Notes: generated by a model from the letters alone, not told the origin. DNA of 64,000 nucleotides from Acorus gramineus (GCA_030737835.1 JAUJYN010000013.1:4267354-4331353), one strand, 5' to 3'; positions 47,237 to 58,575 are shown, counted from the first letter of the stretch. Program-made: numbers and translations.

Positions 47237-47860
47237 GATATAATTAAAGAGTGCTGATACACTCAGTCCCTTTTACAATTTGTTTTACAGTTTCATACAC
47301 TATAATATATGAAGTACTATTACAGTATATGACGCAAAATAAATTATTTATTCAACTAAAAAAAATACAATGATGTATCTTAATATATACTTAATCCTTT
47401 CTATTCCATCAAGATGACTATTCAAATTGTATTCCAACTCAAAAAAAAATATTGATAATGTATTGTTAATGAATACATAGTTCACAGAATGATGGAAAAA
47501 AAACATGAATGCTATCGACACAAGTAATGTATCATGTAGGATTTATCGTGCAGCGAAGCAAAGCAATTTTAAAGTGATGTACCAAAACTTCCTATTTACA
47601 GCTGGAAAAAATGGCAAAGGAATGAAGGGAATAATAATTCCAGTTCACCACAGGAATTTAGTAGTTTCTATATATGGGGATCTCTCTATGTGCTCAGGTT
47701 ATGCAACTTGAATTAGTAGATTCCAGATAATGAAAGATTGTAACATAAAAGAACTTGCCAGTTACCTTGATGATTTGCAGACAGAGTTTTTTCTCTCCTG
47801 CTTCACTGGACCTTTATTCTTTTAGATACACTTCAATGTTCCAATCCAAATTTTTGTCAT

Positions 47861-49366
47861 ATCTAAAATCTGACAAAGAATAGGACTGACCATTCCTTGA
47901 AATGGAGTCGATTGTCACAGAGACAGAAGGCCCTATGCATCGAAATGTTATATCCACATCATCTTTAAAATGGAATAGTTACTCTAATTCAACAATCACC
48001 AACTTTAAAATTGAGGACTAGACAAATAAAGAGAATGAGCAGAAAAAATGGAAATAAAGGACAGGGAGAAACACCACCATCTGTGTGAATCCAATAAAAG
48101 ATCCTCGCGCATCACCACTAAATCTAGAGCAAAACTGGGGAGTTTTTTGTGCATCCAGATGGAACAGATGGATGACTTATCCCTGTTCTATGTCTAACTC
48201 AACAGTTATTACTCAACCAAAGGCCAAAAATCTGACATATCTAAAATCTGACAAAGAATAGGACTGACCATTCCTTGAAATGGAGTCGATTGTCACAGAG
48301 ACAGAAGGCCCTATGCATCGAAATGTTATATCCACATCATCTTTAAAATGGAATAGTTACTCTAATTCAACAATCACCAACTTTAAAATTGAGGACTAGA
48401 CAAATAAAGAGAATGAGCAGAAAAAATGGAAATAAAGGACAGGGAGAAACACCACCATCTGTGTGAATCCAATAAAAGATCCTCGCGCATCACCACTAAA
48501 TCTAGAGCAAAACTGGGGAGTTTTTTGTGCATCCAGATGGAACAGATGGATGACTTATCCCTGTTCTATGTCTAACTCAACAGTTATTACTCAACCAAAG
48601 GCCAAAAATCTGACATATCTAAAATCTGACAAAGAATAGGACTGACCATTCCTTGAAATGGAGTCGATTGTCACAGAGACAGAAGGCCCTATGCATCGAA
48701 ATGTTATATCCACATCATCTTTAAAATGGAATAGTTACTCTAATTCAACAATCACCAACTTTAAAATTGAGGACTAGACAAATAAAGAGAATGAGCAGAA
48801 AAAATGGAAATAAAGGACAGGGAGAAACACCACCATCTGTGTGAATCCAATAAAAGATCCTCGCGCATCACCACTAAATCTAGAGCAAAACTGGGGAGTT
48901 TTTTGTGCATCCAGATGGAACAGATGGATGACTTATCCCTGTTCTATGTCTAACTCAACAGTTATTACTCAACCAAAGGCCAAAAATCTGACATATCTAA
49001 AATCTGACAAAGAATAGGACTGACCATTCCTTGAAATGGAGTCGATTGTCACAGAGACAGAAGGCCCTATGCATCGAAATGTTATATCCACATCATCTTT
49101 AAAATGGAATAGTTACTCTAATTCAACAATCACCAACTTTAAAATTGAGGACTAGACAAATAAAGAGAATGAGCAGAAAAAATGGAAATAAAGGACAGGG
49201 AGAAACACCACCATCTGTGTGAATCCAATAAAAGATCCTCGCGCATCACCACTAAATCTAGAGCAAAACTGGGGAGTTTTTTGTGCATCCAGATGGAACA
49301 GATGGATGACTTATCCCTGTTCTATGTCTAACTCAACAGTTATTACTCAACCAAAGGCCAAAAAGA
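47861..49366. repeat. four tandem copies of a 378-bp unit
   Basis: The start ATCTAAAATCTGACAAAG recurs at 47861, 48239, 48617 and 48995. By eye the copies are identical or almost so. The last is cut short at the sequence GGCCAAAAAGAGTACC. The unit has no ORF of note and no recognised family. Confidence 0.95.
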
Positions 49367-49661
49367 GTACCTAAATCAATGACTAAGAAGAACAGAGTGA
49401 TGTAGTATTATTTATAGCCCTACAAAATTAAGAGAGTTGCTAAACATGAGTCCACTAGGCATTGTCTGCTATACCCATTCAACCAATATGCATGTTGTAA
49501 CAGTATATATAAACTGTTATAGAGCGTATATTCAGTGGTTGGAAGTTCAGATGTACCTTTTTTTCGTGCATATCATGATACAACTGACCTCAGAATTTTC
49601 TGAATACCTATGTAGGCTTCAGTAAAAATAAAACTCAGATAACATATCTATCTAAAACAAA

Positions 49662-49760
49662 CCGCCTCTTGGCAGGTTGGGAAAGGTACCCTCTTCGCTG
49701 AGGGGCGGCATTCTAGGTTCAAGTATTACTCTCATTGATAGAATAAGATTTAACCCAGGA
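49662..49760 (+). mobile_element. second SINE-like sequence (tRNA-related)
   Basis: The A box-like TTGGCAGGTTGG at 49669-49680 is followed by the B box-like GGTTCAAGT at 49716-49724. The layout resembles that of 42576-42700, but the B box is degenerate. Confidence 0.35.
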
Positions 49761-49920
49761 AAAAAATATAAATAAAAACACTAACCTGCCAACAAAAAAC
49801 CTTCTTATCATCAATGTTAGAAGAGGGAGTTGTTAAAAGAGAAACTTTTTCATGAGTCATATAAAATTTTTTTTTTCCGAAAGTGGTAGACCAAACCTAA
49901 TTTTAGGGGATATAATTAAA

Positions 49921-50329
49921 TGGATATTTCTTCAATACTAAGGCACCCCCATTTGGATCTGTGGTGGAAAAGGCGATAAAACATCATTGGGATCCAAATG
50001 GGTTTATCACTTGTGTGTCCATACCATCTATCCACACTGATTCAGGTAAAAAATTTTGACATTTCAAAAGCCCTTAAAACAATGATTCTTCTATGCTGGT
50101 TTTTAGTACCCATGGATTTTCCAGAACGAGGACATCCCCACTGCTGATCCAAACGGTGACAAAAGAAAATGCAGAAGAAAGTATGTGTAACTTACCTATC
50201 CCAATCTTCTTTGCTTCATTGCCCTTCTTGCCTGCCAATTCATGAGACATCAGCAGTTAGATACCATTAAAACATATATAGAATAAAAAATAAAAAAAAA
50301 TCAATAGGCCTCATTTTCATAACAAATCA
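49921..50329. other. spacer shared with unit I, gene-free
   Basis: It matches 22895-23228 and 31523-31610. It contains the empty site of Copia E (GTTAGATACCATTAAAAC near 50260). No gene is seen. Confidence 0.65.
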
Positions 50330-50920
50330 TTAAAATTTAAAAACACACACAAAAAAAAAAAAGAATGCGCATTTACATTTTGCATGCACATGTTTCCGGT
50401 ACTCGGCCAGTCGTGACGAGTTGAAGAATATTGTTAAGTACTGACTATCAGAAAGACTAGATCCAGAAATATCAACAGACATGCGACCATCTTCAAAGTA
50501 GAGTATCAATTCAAAGTCCAATTGGCCGATTATGAAAGGACCAGGGTTGAGACAGAACTTGATACTGTGATTTCCAATAGTATGATCATCATCATCCCAG
50601 CAGTTCAATCTGTTCAGATCGTTTTCATGGGAAACATCTTCGTCGTCGCAGATGATCTTAGCAGAGAATGGATCGACCTGCAAGCAAGAAATATGACCAA
50701 GGTGATCATAATCAATATGACTGTGGAAGAGATAGAAAACTTCGGATGCTTGAGTGACATTCAGATCATCTATCCCAGTTGCTACACCACTATGTAGCGG
50801 GGGTTGGTTTTCATCATAATCACAGTGTGTGAATGGCATGCCAAGGTGAAGAGGAAGGTGAGAGAGGAAGAGGAGGAGTGAGGAGAAGAGGACGGGAGAG
50901 GAAGGGAAGGAGGAATCCAT
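50330..50920 (-). CDS. small predicted secreted protein, unit II copy (family not recognised)
   Basis: The likely start MDSSFPSSPVLF gives a signal-peptide-like N-terminus (VLFSSLLLFLSHLPLHLG). An acidic domain of about 130 residues with five Cys follows. It is almost the same as the unit I copy up to LTIFFNS. The last 26 codons run into a poly-T stretch (CAFFFFFVCVF), so the true exon probably ends near 50430 and splices onward. Its place, upstream of and on the same strand as the intact Lr10-like kinase exon (46289), makes an ectodomain exon plausible. No known extracellular domain (GUB_WAK, WAK_assoc) was recognised. Confidence 0.5.
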   Translation of the reverse strand: MDSSFPSSPVLFSSLLLFLSHLPLHLGMPFTHCDYDENQPPLHSGVATGIDDLNVTQASEVFYLFHSHIDYDHLGHISCLQVDPFSAKIICDDEDVSHENDLNRLNCWDDDDHTIGNHSIKFCLNPGPFIIGQLDFELILYFEDGRMSVDISGSSLSDSQYLTIFFNSSRLAEYRKHVHAKCKCAFFFFFVCVFKF

Positions 50921-51114
50921 GGGTAACAAAAGGAACTGTTAGTGGTAGCTAGGCAGGGGAGGAGACCATGGGGGGAGACAACCATGAAGAAGTATCTGAT
51001 TTTTAAAGTTGTTGGGATTTTCTTTGCCTTGCTTGACTTGGCCAATTGACTTGGATGAGGGAATTGAAGAGTCATCAGTCAAGTCTTTTGGACATGTTTT
51101 TAAAGGTTCACTCC
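50921..51114. other. 5' flank of the secreted-protein ORF
   Basis: Matches 32168-32369. It ends at the boundary to unit III. Confidence 0.5.
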
Positions 51115-51286
51115 TTCATCATTTTCAAGTTGGTTAAGAGGGAATCTTTCAGACTCTCTGGTTAACATTGGGATAAAAATAGAGAATGATTCTAATTAAT
51201 TAATAATAAAAAAATTTATTTCCTATTTAAATTAAATAAAGACAATTGTACGTAGTATATCCAAAAATATTTCTTTTATCATGAAT

Positions 51287-52692
51287 AGTGGTGGAGCCAA
51301 CTTAGGCCCAGCAGCCCATGGTTTTTTTTTTCCTAAAATATTTTTATGAGGGCTTATAGGCCATCATAGCCCATGAGCATGACCCCCACTGAAAAGCAAC
51401 AACAGCAGCCCACAATCAGACCATTTTCCAACCTTAAATCTAGTTTACAAGTGTTTTGAATTTTTTAAAAATAGTATACCTTATCTAATATAATACATGT
51501 TTTCTTTTTTAAAAAAATGAAGCATATTCTTTGATGAATTGCATGAATGCATTTATGAAAAATATGAAAAAAAAATTATTGAAGCATATACCTCGCTAAG
51601 GTGAGTATATGCTATAATATGTAGGATTAGAATTGGGGTTGAAATAAAAACTAGGTATAACAACATCCTTTTTTGGAAAAATGTTAGACTCGGTCACATT
51701 TACCAACCAAAACTTATACCTCACATGTTTTCATTTTTTTTTAAATTATAAACATCATTTAATAAGGTATATGTTTTGATAAAAAGTGCATATAACTCCA
51801 TTTCGAATTGAATGAATCCATTCTTAGTAAGTGTAAGAAAATATTTAATGTGGTATGTATAACATCTAACGATGTATATGCTTTACTAGATTTCTAATGT
51901 AGTATATAAGACTATGTTTTAGATTGAAAAAAAAAAACTGAATGTAACAGCACTTTTTTTTTCCTCTAAAACCTTTTGGATAATGTTACGTCCAGCCCCA
52001 TTTCTAGCCTCAATTTCAATCTATATATATTTTGATTTTTTTTTTAAAAAATAGTATAACTTATCTAATGAGGTACATGATTTTATAAAAAATGAAGCAT
52101 ATACTCTAGTGAATTTCATAGATGTATTTATAGAAAATGTAAAAAAAAAAAATTTTTAAGCATATACCTTGTTAATGTGAGCATATGCGTCGTTAATTTT
52201 CTATTGACGCATATATGACTGAAATTGAGGCTAAAAACGAATCTGGGTGTATAAGCAACCAAATCTTTTGTTAAGGGCCCATAGCCCATGATCCATTGAT
52301 CCCCTATGCCCCACTCAACGGCAGCAACACACGCCCACTAGTAAAAAATAAAATAAATTATATAAAAAAAAAAACACCCGGTTTATAATCCTACCGATCA
52401 AGATTCTATTAGAAGAGAATATAAGATATGTATTGTTTATTAGATTTATATTTATCATCTATTTTTTTGTAAATCATCGATGTAATATTTGACATATTGT
52501 TTTAAAGTATGATAATTATCTTTTATAATTATTTAATGATATGTTTTATATTTATTTTTTTTCTATTTTATACATATTCATTTGTAATTTATGCTATTAA
52601 ATTAAAAAATATATATATAATGATATAACTTTAAAAAATATTTATATAAGTTAAATTAGGCCCCTTTTATAAAAATCTTAGCTCCGCCACTG
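51287..52692. mobile_element. TIR element, copy 3
   Basis: The ends AGTGGTGGAGCC and GCTCCGCCACT are inverted. The copy is complete and very similar to copy 2. It is non-coding; ORFs such as 52809-53033 lie outside it and are unsupported. Confidence 0.6.
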
Positions 52693-52768
52693 ACCGTGAA
52701 CATGATGACTTGTTATCTAACCACTTATTTTAGTATTTATCCTCTTATCGTCACACTCATTCTTTAAA

Positions 52769-53220
52769 CCTTGTTTAGATAGCAAAATAAGTTATTTGAG
52801 AAAGACATTTATTCTGGTATGGATAAAATATAAATTAATTTATGTTTGAATATATTTTTAGTTATTCTGATTGAAAACTTAATAATTAAGTTTTTGTTAT
52901 TTGATTGATCATAGATAAAGTGTGAATAAAATGTGCATAATTTATACAATGTGAAAGAAAAAAAAAGATTTGATATGTGAGCTTTCGATTTATAAAAGAT
53001 GTTGACTAGTAATATGACATGTCTGCCCCCCATTATCTAGTAAAATAAATTGGATGGCGTAACACAATTCGATGAGGATTTGGAATACGAATATCAACAT
53101 ATTCTTATTTACTCTAGCATAACTATAACAATTCAATCCTTGCAAACAAACATCTTTTTAGGCTTATTCACTCACCCCTATTCCATCACATACTCATCCT
53201 ATTCCGCTATCCAAACAGGG
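52769..53220. mobile_element. MITE, copy in unit III
   Basis: Ends CCTTGTTTAGATAGC and CTATCCAAACAGGGG. It matches 39611-40071. Confidence 0.65.
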
Positions 53221-53494
53221 GATAACTAAAATAAGCCATAAATTATATACCGTCTTATACCAATCTTTTTCAACGATCATCCATCCGTCAAAGGTATGGT
53301 GCTAATTTTTCTTTTTTGGAGTCCCTCAAGTAGAAGTTTGTGTTTTGGAGTTGGAGCAAAATGACTTGTCCCCCCTAAGGGATTGGCTGATTATTCAAAG
53401 GGTAATTAGCACTTTTAACCCCCGAAAATTAAAAATTTACAAAAATAGCCCCGCCACCCGAATATTTACAAAAACTAGACCCGGCGATATTTTA

Positions 53495-53706
53495 CACTGG
53501 AGACGGATTATATATAATCCGTCTCCAGTGTTGCAATCGTAAGTGGCCCATTTACAATGGAGACGGATTATATATAATCCGTCTCCATTGTAAATGGGCC
53601 CCCTTAATGGATTTACACTGGAGACGGGTTATATATAACCCGTCTCCTGAAGATGGATTGTATATAATCCGTCTCCAGGAGACGGATTATATACAATCCG
53701 TCTTCA
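53495..53706. repeat. array of four palindromes built on GGAGACGGATTATA
   Basis: Palindrome 1 spans 53495-53530 (36 bp, perfect). Palindrome 2 spans 53545-53600 (56 bp, perfect). Palindrome 3 spans 53620-53647 (28 bp, perfect, with GGG/CCC in place of GGA/TCC in both arms). Palindrome 4 spans 53648-53706 (59 bp, one-base centre, one mismatched pair). All share the half-site GGAGACGG followed by TTATA-type bases. The array lies about 95 bp inside the left end of the Mutator-like element and 225 bp beyond the end of the plant mobile domain gene. Confidence 0.97.
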
Positions 53707-53930
53707 GTCCTTTTTTTTTTTTTTGGTTTTATACATTGTTGGTTATCTCACCTGTATAAAAATTCCTGCTTGAACATGCATAAATATAATAAAATTGCAT
53801 TGATATTTACATAAATCCATTATAATCACTTGACTCCTGTTTCTAAACACCAACGAAAATACATAAATACAATACACACAAATGAAAATGCATGAATATA
53901 ATAAACATGTTTTACATCCCATAAATACAA

Positions 53931-56159
53931 TCATCCAAATATTCTCATAAGTCCTTTCTTTTTAGCTTTTCTCGGAGCAGGAGGTGCTGATGAAGAGGGT
54001 ACGTCAGTTGCTGTGGATGGCGGCACACCTGATTGTGGTGGAGTGGTAAATTGTTCGCCCGATCCCCGACTGGCAGTAGTAGAAGTACACCAAACCCTGC
54101 GTGGTCCATGAGTATATGTCTGGAGTGTCATCTGTGGAGCTCGATCAGGAGTTGGGGCTGGTTGTTGTGGTTGCTCATCGATCTCTGCATCGAGTCGTAC
54201 ATCATTGAAGAACTCATCAATTGTGAATTCGGTGTGAGCGAAACTATCATCTACCACATCCTCAGAATCATCAGCATCTGTAGATGCACTGGAGGTACTC
54301 GAAGGTTGTCCCCTGTCTCCCATCATCGCATCTGCATAGTCACGTGCCACAGCAATTATACGATCCCACTCACCGCAGTTGGGGTATAAGACCAACCCCC
54401 TTGCAAGCACCTCGGTAATGTTCTGTGTAACTCCCCCCTGTTAACAAAAGTTTCAATATGATAAGTAGTTATAAAATCATTTATCACTATCTAAAAATGT
54501 AACACACGTTTAAAATTCTTACCGAATTTGGTGCGACATAGCCTGGATGGTACTGTGGGGGTGGTGGAGGTGTGATATGTCTGACTGTTCTCTCCCAATA
54601 CCACTCCATATATCTCCTCGAACTCCGGGTATGAGAGAATTGGTGGATGTGATCCAATCGTTGGTCCCAACGCTCGATATAAGACTGGTGAAAAACTATC
54701 CAATTCACATCCTGTCTACCTCGTCTGTTTACCCGGTTGATGGCCTCTACATCAGATGGAATGTCCTGATGCCATCCAAATTGACGTGCGACTCGATCTG
54801 GCACGTGCATCTCCACAATATCAAAGCAAATGAGTGGGACCCTAGCCGTCCACAACTCCATATGATCCATACATGCAGGTGGTAGTGTCTCATATGTCCC
54901 AGCATAAGGCTGCCATATAACCTACCAAAAACCAAATATATAATTAGTATGACAATTAACATAGAATATATCATTTGTGAAATATATGGCTAATTGTATA
55001 GTCACCTGTGACTGAAGCTGATAGTCCAGTTGTGCTCTATAGTATATCAGAACACGCGAATTTTCATCAAACCTCTGAGTCACCTTCCACCTGAAATATT
55101 GAATTTAATGATATATGATCTTCTATGAATTGACAAAAGAAGATGAAAATATTGACATTACCTTGCTCCCAAAGGTCGATCTCCAATAATAAAATCCGGA
55201 TCATGCAATGACGGTCGTCCCACATGTAATCTCTCCCACGACCATAGCTGCATTGGAACAAAATCTTTAGTAACACAGGAAAAAAACAAATTTAGTATGT
55301 ATGGATGAAAATTGGGGTTTGCATATTACCTGTAGCAAAGAATAAAAACCATGAGATCCTGCCGACATCCTCTCTCCAAGCACACTACCTCTGTACAATG
55401 CTCTATATAAGTGGGCCAACGCAGCTGCACCCCATGAATATCGACCAGCATCCTCAAAATCTCTGAATAAATGAAGGTAGCACGCATGTATCTTATTTCC
55501 TGTGCCATCGGCGAAGATTGTTGATCCAAGCACAAATAAGATATATGCACGTGCATACTGCTGGAGGATATCGTCGTCCAATTCAACATCTGGTACGATG
55601 CTGAAGGTTTCTTTAAGCCACGAGAGAAAAATTCTTCCACCCTTGATCTTATCTGCAGGGGGGCCAACACCTAACAGCTCCTCACAAACGCTGGCCCAAT
55701 CATCGTGGTCTGTGATACCAGTCACGGGCTTGCCATCAATGGGTAGTCCAGTCAGAATAGCAACGTCCTGAAGTGTAATTGTCATCTCGCCATGTCGCAG
55801 ATGAAATGTGTTGGTCTCTGGTCTCCATCTCTCAGTCAGTGCTTATAGAAGTCGATGATCTGATCTGGTATATCCCATCTCTGTCAAATAATACAACCCG
55901 ATGCCCTCACGTATGGCTCGATGCGTGGATCCATGACCCAGTGACGCAATGCCACCATGTGGATCGTAAACTTAGAGGAGTCGGTCTGTTTAAGGAAATT
56001 ATATATTCAAGTAAGAAAAAAATCATATATGAAGAATAACATTAGAGAAAAACACATCATTTGTCATACCTTGCCCTGGAATCCATGATGAGACCTATGA
56101 GATCCCTGAAAATACAGCAAATCATCCACGACGGGTCCATGCCACTCACGTATGTCCAT
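53931..56159 (-). pseudogene. plant mobile domain (PMD) gene, multi-exon, lesions in exon 2
   Basis: On the minus strand, exons with GT-AG borders can be followed: 56159-56070 (MDIREWHGPVVDDL), about 55985-55324 (ERWRPETNTFHLRHGEMTIT, LQDVAILTGLPIDGKPVTG, up to GFYSLLQ), about 55249-55160 (LWSWERLHVGRPSLHDPDF), about 55089-55006 (WKVTQRFDENSRVLIYYRAQ), about 54920-54525 (VIWQPYAGTYETLPPACMDH, FGWHQDIPSDVEAIN), and 54440-53931, a Ser/Thr/Pro-rich tail. This is the PMD fold shared by MAIN/MAIL proteins and phosphatase-7-long-form-like proteins. Exon 2 has a frame change near 55905 and a TAA at 55843-55845, so this copy is broken. The role of PMD in transposons is not established. Confidence 0.78.
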
Positions 56160-56236
56160 CACCTGTAATTTGAACACAAGTTAATATCTACTCAAACAAT
56201 TAAACATTCATCATCATATCACAATCATATTTAACA

Positions 56237-58365
56237 TCAATTACCAGCATTTGTATTTCTACGTGGACATTTATTTTTTCTATGACCTTTCTCATGACAT
56301 ATTGAACATGTATATCTCAGACTTGGATCCCTGGAGTCCATATGCATACGTCGGCGAGTTGATACAGGGCTCCCCGCTTGTCTCCTAACATTTAGTGGGA
56401 TGAAGATAAGATCGTTTTCCGTTGGAATTGGCCAACGACTTTTATCATCAATAGAGTGGAATCGGGGTTCATAAGTGTGTCTATATGACTCTGAGGAAAG
56501 CCAATGTGACACATATCTCCCAGGACTAATACGAGCATACCCACAGGCCGCTATGACATGTGCACATGGATAGTGAAACAACTTCGGAACATGACATTGA
56601 CATTCTGCATTGTCAGAATATAGGAAAACAATGTACATAACCGCATTCTTGTCTTGGACATTGAATTCTGATCTATCAAGCCTTCTTACTAACATCGCCC
56701 TTGCATCATGTGCAGTTCTCTCCAAATGTTGCTGCATAGATGGCACATGTTCACCTGACATGCTCTCGGCCGATTCACGCCTCGTATAAAAATACTCTGA
56801 CACTCGTATGAATGTCTGTTGTAATATGGCAGTGACTGGCAATCCTCTTACACCTTTCAAGACACTATTCATGCTTTCTGCTCTATTGGTGGTCATTGTG
56901 CCATGACGACGGCCATCGTCATAACAAAGGGCCCATGTTTGTGGAGGGACTTGATCAAGCCATGTGCGAGCTTGTGAGGAGGCACTAAGAATCTTTTGCA
57001 TTTCATCAGCAAATTGATTTGGACATTTCAAGGTGGCAGCCCTCCACATCTGGTCACTCAACTCCTTTGATTTTACATGTTTTTTGAAGTTGTCTATCAT
57101 GTGTCTCATACAGAAACGATGGTGCCATGTCACATTGCTTGCTTCCTCAATATCCTTCATGCCTGCTATGATGCCCAAGTGCCGATCAGATATGACACAC
57201 AAATTGTTTATACCACCAACAGAAAAGAACAAGTTCCAAAGGAAGAAGGTCCAACTGCTTCTGTTCTCAGATTCAACTATAGCAAAGGCTATCGGAAGCA
57301 AACCATTTTCTACATCGCAAGCAGTGGCTATCAGGAGATTTCCTTTATACTTTCCATACAGATGTGTTCCATCGATGCAAACCAATGGACGACAATGTTT
57401 GAAAGCCTCTAAGGCTGGTCCGAATGCCCAAAAAACACGTTCAAACTGTCGGATCGGTCTGCCCATGTTATTCTCTTGTATGACAGGGCCTTCGAAGAAC
57501 ACATTTGTTCCTGGATTAGACCTCCTCAAGGCATCAACATATAGAGGCAACTCAGCATATGATTCCTCCCAATTTCCAAATATCCTCTCCATAGCCTTCC
57601 ATTTGGCACGGTGTGCCTTTGAATATGAAATTGTGTAGTGATGATCAGCACGTATCCTGTCCATTATCTCAGTAGGACTGATTCTCAAATTATGATGAAT
57701 CGTTGGCATAATCAGCTGTGAGATATAATCAGAACTAAATTGTCTGTGATTTGAACTGAGAAGAGGATCCAAGCATGTATGAGGAACTCTCAGAGTGGAA
57801 ATCTTGAACATTTCTGAACCACCGACCCTCCTCGCATATAATCTCCAATTACATTCATCATTTATGCACTTAACGGCGTATTTTTCTGCATTTGATTTCA
57901 CCACATGACATTGTGCGCATTTCTTTATGCTCCAGGTTCGGACAGCATTAATGAGTGACTTCTTATTCGTGAAAAGCTGACCAACCTCAAGTTCATTACA
58001 CGAAGAAGATCCGATTTCATAAATGCATGGATGGACATTTTCAGCCACCGCCTGCTCCATAAGCTCACGTGTAGGAAACATTTGAGGAACACTATATTCA
58101 CGGATGGCAGTTCTCCTCACATCATGGTCCTCCTCACTATCAGGTCCTTCAACCCAGCCATATTCACGATCCTCTGCTTCTTCTTCTTCTTCGGTATCTT
58201 CATCATCATCCTCTTCTTCTTCTTCCCCTTCTTGATCTTCTTCTTCTCCCCAATCTTCATCTTCTTCTTCTCCCCCTTCTTGATCTTCTTCTTCTTCATT
58301 GTTCACTTCAATTCCTTCACGAATATCGTCCCAACCCATGTCATGAAATGGGGACCTATAAATGC
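56237..58365 (-). CDS. MULE transposase, main exon (700 codons open from 58339)
   Basis: The order in the 700-codon reading is: a very acidic Glu/Asp tract (15-75); a MuDR-type N-terminal zinc/DNA-binding region (about 115-190, with CAQC, KCINDECNWRLYARR, HTC); and the MULE catalytic domain with D323 (VCIDGTHLYGKYKG) and D385 (ISDRH). A candidate Glu is 488 in TNRAES. A SWIM zinc finger follows (C580-x-C582, C592-x-H594) and a C-terminal CCHC knuckle CSICHEKGHRKNKC (678-691). The exon starts after a splice acceptor (TTTATAG at about 58366) and is preceded by exon 1 at 58430-58998. It would bind the element ends and cut and move the DNA. It is fully open, which suggests recent activity. Confidence 0.9.
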
Positions 58366-58429
58366 AAACACATTATACTTACACATATGAATACACCCAC
58401 CAAAAACATCCTATAAATTCACAATACTT

Positions 58430-58575
58430 ACAAATGTGGTATATTCACACTCCCATAGGCATTGGTCGGTGTTGCATCAATCATATTCTCTTGGGTTCAC
58501 GAACAAATGTGGTATATTCACACTCCCATAGGCATTGGTCGGTGTTGCATCAATCATATTCTCTTGGGTGCACGG
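58430..58575. repeat. 73-bp tandem duplication
   Basis: ACAAATGTGGTATATTCACA to CTCTTGGGTTCACGA occurs twice in a row with a period of 73 bp (starts 58430 and 58503) and is almost identical. Confidence 0.92.

Larger units (their letters stand above)
47237..49920. other. 2.7-kb segment present only in unit II, bounded by a 12-bp direct repeat
   Basis: GATATAATTAAA occurs at 47237-47248 and 49909-49920, and once in unit I (22883-22894). The segment contains unclassified AT-rich DNA, the four 378-bp repeats and a SINE-like sequence. It could be an insertion with a long target duplication, or unit I may have lost it by recombination between the two 12-mers. The ORFs at 47505-47711 and 49437-49625 are unsupported. 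Confidence 0.7.
32370..51114. repeat. tandem host unit II (about 9.7 kb before insertions)
   Basis: It has the same landmarks and order as unit I. It carries Copia B, a MITE, a solo-LTR-like fragment, a SINE-like sequence and a hAT-like element not found in unit I, plus a 2.7-kb segment with 378-bp repeats that unit I lacks. It holds the only intact kinase exon. Confidence 0.85.
51115..53399. repeat. tandem host unit III (5' part only)
   Basis: It begins CATCATTTTCAAGTTGG like unit II and follows it closely through the TIR element and MITE to GGGATTGGCTGATTATTCAAA. It stops at 53399, where a Mutator-like element begins. The rest of the unit, with its kinase genes, would lie beyond the window or be lost. 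Confidence 0.85.

Noticed and set aside
47505..47711. Plus-strand ORF of 68 codons
   Set aside because: No recognised motif, no paralogue and no nearby support.
58117..58299. Lys-rich minus-strand ORF
   Set aside because: Shadow frame of the transposase acidic tract.
58031..58390. Plus-strand ORF rich in Phe/Ile opposite the transposase
   Set aside because: It is the complement of the Glu/Asp-rich N-terminus of the MULE transposase.
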